This document shows, one piece after another, positions 13,115-15,719 of a stretch of 15,719 nt of DNA (position 1 is its first letter; each line of letters begins with the position of its first letter). This stretch comes from Planococcus sp. (in: firmicutes). Lineage in GTDB: Bacteria > Bacillota > Bacilli > Bacillales_A > Planococcaceae. Where the stretch lies: positions 1 through 15,719 of the forward strand of contig JASKZU010000114.1 in the NCBI GenBank assembly GCA_030147455.1, read 5' to 3'. Position numbers and translations under genes: made by a program. Below the pieces are notes generated by a model. That model saw only the letters and a program-made list of their open reading frames with translations, was not told where the DNA came from and searched no databases.

Positions 13115-14875
13115 TTGAGAAAAACAAAAATCGTCTGCACAATCGGGCCGGCCAGTGAGTCGCCGGAAACACTAGAACAATTGATGGAAGCGGGCATGAA
13201 CGTTGCACGCCTGAACTTTTCGCACGGCAGCCATGAAGAACATGCTTTGCGCATCCAGCGCATCCGCGAGGCTTCCGAGAAAACCGGCAAAACAGTCGGC
13301 ATCTTGCTCGATACGAAAGGCCCTGAAATCAGAACGCATAAAATGGAAAACGATTCAATTGAATTAGAAACCCATGCGGCTATTACGATTTCAATGACTG
13401 AAGTGCTTGGAACAAGCGAAATGTTCTCTATCACTTACGACAAATTGATTGAAGATGTCCAAGAAGGCTCGATTATTTTGCTTGACGATGGATTGATCGA
13501 ATTGCGCGTTTCAGGCATCGATAAAGAGCAAGGCTTGATTCATACAGTCATCGAAAATGCCGGTACGCTAAAAACGAAAAAAGGCGTAAACGTCCCAGGC
13601 GTTTCGGTTCAATTGCCTGGGATCACTGAAAAAGATGCACAAGATTTGCTGTTCGGAATCGAACAGGACGTGGATTTTGTTGCCGCATCATTCGTTCGCC
13701 GCCGTTCAGACGTTATGGAAATCCGCAGCTTGCTGGAGAAAAACGGCGGTTCCCATATTCAAATCATCCCGAAAATCGAAAACCAGGAAGGCGTCGACAA
13801 CTTGGATGAAATCATTATGGTTTCAGACGGCCTGATGGTTGCGCGTGGTGATCTGGGGGTTGAAATTCCAGCTGAAGAAGTGCCGATTGTCCAAAAATCA
13901 ATGATTGATAAATGCAACAGTGCCGGAAAGCCGGTTATCACTGCGACTCAAATGCTTGATTCCATGCAGCGCAATCCTCGCCCTACACGTGCAGAAGCAA
14001 GCGATGTGGCTAATGCCATTTTTGACGGAACGGATGCCATCATGTTATCAGGAGAAACAGCTGCTGGGCTTTATCCGGTCGAATCAGTCGAAACGATGCA
14101 CCGGATTGCTGAAACGACAGAGGCTGCACTAAACCATAAACAAATCGTCTCGAACCGCCGCAAAGAAAAAGAGTCGAACATGACAGAAGCGATTGGGCAA
14201 GCAGTTGCCTATACAGCACTCAATTTGCGTGTTCACGCAATACTCGCTCCAACCGAAAGCGGCCATACAGCAAAAATGATTTCAAAATACCGCCCTGGTG
14301 CACCGGTTATCGCCATTACGTCGACAGCACGCACTGCTCGTAAATTGACGTTGATTTGGGGCGCGCATCCAATCGTTGGAACACGCGTAGAATCAACGGA
14401 TGCAGTACTTGAAGTTGCGGTAGAAGAAAGCCTTAAGCATGGCTTGATCAAGCACGGGGACCTGGTCATCATCACGGCAGGGGTGCCGGTTGGCGAAGCA
14501 GGAACGACCAACTTGATGAAATTGCGCGTTATCGGCGACATTTTGGCAAAAGGCCAAGGCATTGGCAAAAGTGTAGGGTATGGGGAAGCAGTCGTTGCCC
14601 GCACAGCTGACGAAGCACTGGCAATGGACACAACAGGAAAAATCATCGTAACGTACGGGACAGACCGCGATATGATGGAAGCCATCAATAACTGTGCAGG
14701 CATTGTGACGGAAGAAGGCGGTTTGACAAGCCATGCGGCAGTTGTAGGATTAAGCCTTGGCATTCCGGTCATCGTCGGCGTTAAAGATGCAGTTTCCAAA
14801 ATCGAATCCGGTCAGGAAATTACGATTGATGCTGATGCCGGCGTGATTTACAACGGCCACGCCAGCGTACTGTAA
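13115..14875 (+). CDS. pyk: Pyruvate kinase with C-terminal PEP-utilizer-like domain, TTG start
   Basis: Pyk converts PEP and ADP to pyruvate and ATP. The 586-residue protein equals Bacillus Pyk (585) in architecture: catalytic barrel with R32, N34 and S36, catalytic K220 in IIPKIE, Mg ligands E222 and D246, T278 in TATQMLDSM, and the B domain in between. An allosteric C domain covers about 345-475. An extra C-terminal domain (about 480-586) has EEGGLTSHAAVVGLSLGIPVIVG, the swivelling-His motif of PEP-utilizing enzymes, with the TSH retained at 538-540. The start is TTG at 13115, giving MRKTKIVCTIGP as in homologues. GGAGTG at 13103-13108 is six bases away. A GTG at 13106 would overlap that site, and the ATG at 13101 stops after two codons. 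Cotranscribed with pfkA. Confidence 0.95.
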   Translation: MRKTKIVCTIGPASESPETLEQLMEAGMNVARLNFSHGSHEEHALRIQRIREASEKTGKTVGILLDTKGPEIRTHKMENDSIELETHAAITISMTEVLGTSEMFSITYDKLIEDVQEGSIILLDDGLIELRVSGIDKEQGLIHTVIENAGTLKTKKGVNVPGVSVQLPGITEKDAQDLLFGIEQDVDFVAASFVRRRSDVMEIRSLLEKNGGSHIQIIPKIENQEGVDNLDEIIMVSDGLMVARGDLGVEIPAEEVPIVQKSMIDKCNSAGKPVITATQMLDSMQRNPRPTRAEASDVANAIFDGTDAIMLSGETAAGLYPVESVETMHRIAETTEAALNHKQIVSNRRKEKESNMTEAIGQAVAYTALNLRVHAILAPTESGHTAKMISKYRPGAPVIAITSTARTARKLTLIWGAHPIVGTRVESTDAVLEVAVEESLKHGLIKHGDLVIITAGVPVGEAGTTNLMKLRVIGDILAKGQGIGKSVGYGEAVVARTADEALAMDTTGKIIVTYGTDRDMMEAINNCAGIVTEEGGLTSHAAVVGLSLGIPVIVGVKDAVSKIESGQEITIDADAGVIYNGHASVL

Positions 14876-14899
14876 GTAAAAGATGGAGGTCGATCGACT

Positions 14900-15286
14900 A
14901 TGATGAAGTGGATTTTTCTGGCATTGGTAATCGTCCCGACCCTCGAACTGGCAATTTTGATTTGGGCGGGCGGACAGATTGGTTTTTTCTGGACGCTTGC
15001 ATTAATTATTTCTACAGGAATGCTTGGGGCTTTCTTGGCGAAACGCCAAGGTCTTAAAGCCATCCGTGATATTCAAGCAAGCATGAGCCAATTAGAGCCG
15101 CCAGGCGACCGATTGATCGGCGCTGCATTTATTCTGGTCGGCGGCGCTTTGCTGCTGACGCCTGGTTTTATCTCAGATGCTGTGGGCTTTAGCTTATTGT
15201 TCAGCCCGACTCAAAAAATCTACAAGCCATTTGTTTACCGAATGCTGCAAAAGAAGATGAAAAATACCCGGATTATCGTTGGATAA
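14900..15286 (+). CDS. fxsA: FxsA family membrane protein (YtzA-like)
   Basis: A 128-residue integral membrane protein of the FxsA family. The E. coli member, when overproduced, relieves F-plasmid exclusion of phage T7; the cellular role is unclear. Hydrophobic segments are at about 4-24 (WIFLALVIVPTLELAILIWAG), 27-47 (IGFFWTLALIISTGMLGAFLA) and 72-98 (LIGAAFILVGGALLLTPGFISDAVGF). The last contains the conserved LTPGFISD motif. A basic loop (AKRQGLKAIRDI) and a basic tail face one side. TGGAGGT at 14884-14890 is nine bases ahead of the first of two adjacent ATGs, which I chose; the second, at 14903, is possible. The gene follows pyk by 24 bases and probably belongs to the same transcript. In Bacillus a homologue also lies between pyk and citZ. 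Confidence 0.9.
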   Translation: MMKWIFLALVIVPTLELAILIWAGGQIGFFWTLALIISTGMLGAFLAKRQGLKAIRDIQASMSQLEPPGDRLIGAAFILVGGALLLTPGFISDAVGFSLLFSPTQKIYKPFVYRMLQKKMKNTRIIVG

Positions 15287-15303
15287 CTCCGGGTTCATTC
15301 TTC
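15266..15303 (+). terminator. Possible terminator hairpin at the end of fxsA
   Basis: Bases 15266-15277 pair with 15282-15294, a 12-bp stem with a single bulged C at 15287 and a GTTG loop. The stem overlaps the last codons of fxsA. The sequence after it (TCATTCTTCAT) is only partly T-rich, so termination may be incomplete. Confidence 0.45.
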
Positions 15304-15340
15304 ATAAGATTTCCGGAAGAAAATTTAAAGAGCGTTTTCA

Positions 15341-15369
15341 TTCACAAACTATACAAAGTTGATTATAAT
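15341..15369 (+). promoter_or_regulatory. citZ: Strong sigma-A promoter of citZ
   Basis: TTCACA at 15341-15346 (five of six) and a perfect TATAAT at 15364-15369 are separated by exactly 17 bases. Transcription would start near 15376, leaving a leader of about 97 bases. No clear CcpC box (ATAA-N7-TTAT) overlaps it. Confidence 0.85.
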
Positions 15370-15414
15370 AACTAGGTAAGTCCATTTACGGAAAAGTGCA
15401 TGAAAGCAGATGAC

Positions 15415-15446
15415 TCATTATTCTGTCTTTTTTTTTGGAATGATGA
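15415..15446 (+). promoter_or_regulatory. Leader hairpin with T-rich loop ahead of citZ
   Basis: Bases 15415-15423 pair with 15438-15446 in a 9-bp stem with one G-U pair, and the 14-base loop holds nine T in a row (15428-15436). The structure ends 12 bases before the citZ ribosome binding site AAGGAGA (15459-15465). It is not a terminator, because the T run is in the loop. A role in mRNA stability or control is only a guess. Confidence 0.35.
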
Positions 15447-15472
15447 AGTAGAATCAAGAAGGAGAGATTTCC

Positions 15473-15719
15473 ATGACATCATCAAAAGGTTTAGAAGGTG
15501 TAGTAGCGACGCAATCGGCAATCAGTTCGATTATTGACGACACACTTACATACGTCGGCTATAACATCGATGATCTTTCCAACAACGCCAGCTTCGAAGA
15601 AGTGATTTATCTTCTGTGGCATCAATGCCTGCCAAAAGCAGACGAACTGGCGGAACTGAAGCAGCAGCTTGCCGACAACATGGCCGTACCGCAAGCGGTA
15701 CTGGACCACTTTAAAACAT
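15473..15719 (+). CDS. citZ: Citrate synthase, N-terminal part, runs off the window
   Basis: Citrate synthase condenses acetyl-CoA and oxaloacetate at the entry of the TCA cycle. The 82 complete codons visible read MTSSKGLEGVVATQSAISSIID, then DTLTYVGYNIDDLSNNASFEEVIYLLWHQCLPKADELAELK, ending at HFKT. The GLEGVVAT, YVGY.IDDL and SFEEVIYLLWH segments are diagnostic of the Bacillus CitZ type. About 290 residues, including the catalytic His and Asp, lie beyond the right edge. AAGGAGA at 15459-15465 is seven bases before ATG. The gene has its own strong promoter and in relatives is followed by icd (citC) and mdh. Confidence 0.95.
   Translation, partial: MTSSKGLEGVVATQSAISSIIDDTLTYVGYNIDDLSNNASFEEVIYLLWHQCLPKADELAELKQQLADNMAVPQAVLDHFKT

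Noticed and set aside
15400..15414. CcpA-binding (cre) site in the citZ leader
   Set aside because: TGAAAGCAGATGAC differs from the cre consensus at about three fixed positions, including the central CG, so I do not call it.
1..15719. CRISPR array, insertion sequence, phage or defence genes
   Set aside because: No direct repeat arrays, terminal inverted repeats, transposase or restriction-type proteins were seen; all genes belong to a conserved housekeeping neighbourhood.

Overview
The window reads as chromosomal core-genome DNA of a low-to-moderate GC Gram-positive (Firmicutes, Bacilli), most likely a member of the Planococcaceae such as Planococcus or Planomicrobium. The evidence is strong GGAGG-type ribosome binding sites on almost every gene, typical Bacilli proteins (NrnA, YtoI, YtpI, YtkL, a second DnaE-type polymerase) and the order usp - ald - M24 peptidase - ytkL - ytoI - (ytpI) - nrnA - dnaE - accD - accA - pfkA - pyk - fxsA - citZ, which I know from Bacillus and Staphylococcus. 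I see no mobile element, CRISPR array, tRNA, rRNA or phage gene. The genus is an inference.

Layout. (1) 1-146: 5' end of a universal stress protein gene on the minus strand. (2) 439-2701: alanine dehydrogenase (plus) and an M24 aminopeptidase (minus) converge on one bidirectional terminator. (3) 2790-4934: metallo-beta-lactamase-fold hydrolase YtkL and the four-domain regulator-like protein YtoI, each with its own terminator region. (4) 4967-5266: small membrane protein YtpI on the minus strand. (5) 5361-9376: nrnA and dnaE, a nucleic-acid operon. dnaE is interrupted by one in-frame TAA near its 3' end. (6) 9491-11998: a self-contained unit of palindromic operator, GntR/FadR-family regulator, accD and accA, with the three genes overlapping each other. 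(7) 12133-15286: pfkA, pyk and fxsA, a lower-glycolysis operon. (8) 15341-15719: strong promoter, leader and 5' end of citrate synthase citZ, which runs off the window.

How the genes fit together: most of the window serves central carbon flow. PfkA and Pyk make pyruvate, Ald links pyruvate to alanine, CitZ brings acetyl-CoA into the TCA cycle and AccDA commits acetyl-CoA to malonyl-CoA and fatty acids. NrnA and DnaE serve RNA turnover and replication.

The points most worth a second look are the in-frame stop in dnaE, which removes the OB-fold region of a normally essential polymerase, and the GntR-type regulator with its own operator, translationally coupled to accD. I did not find a clearly novel biological system; most of the window is conserved housekeeping sequence.
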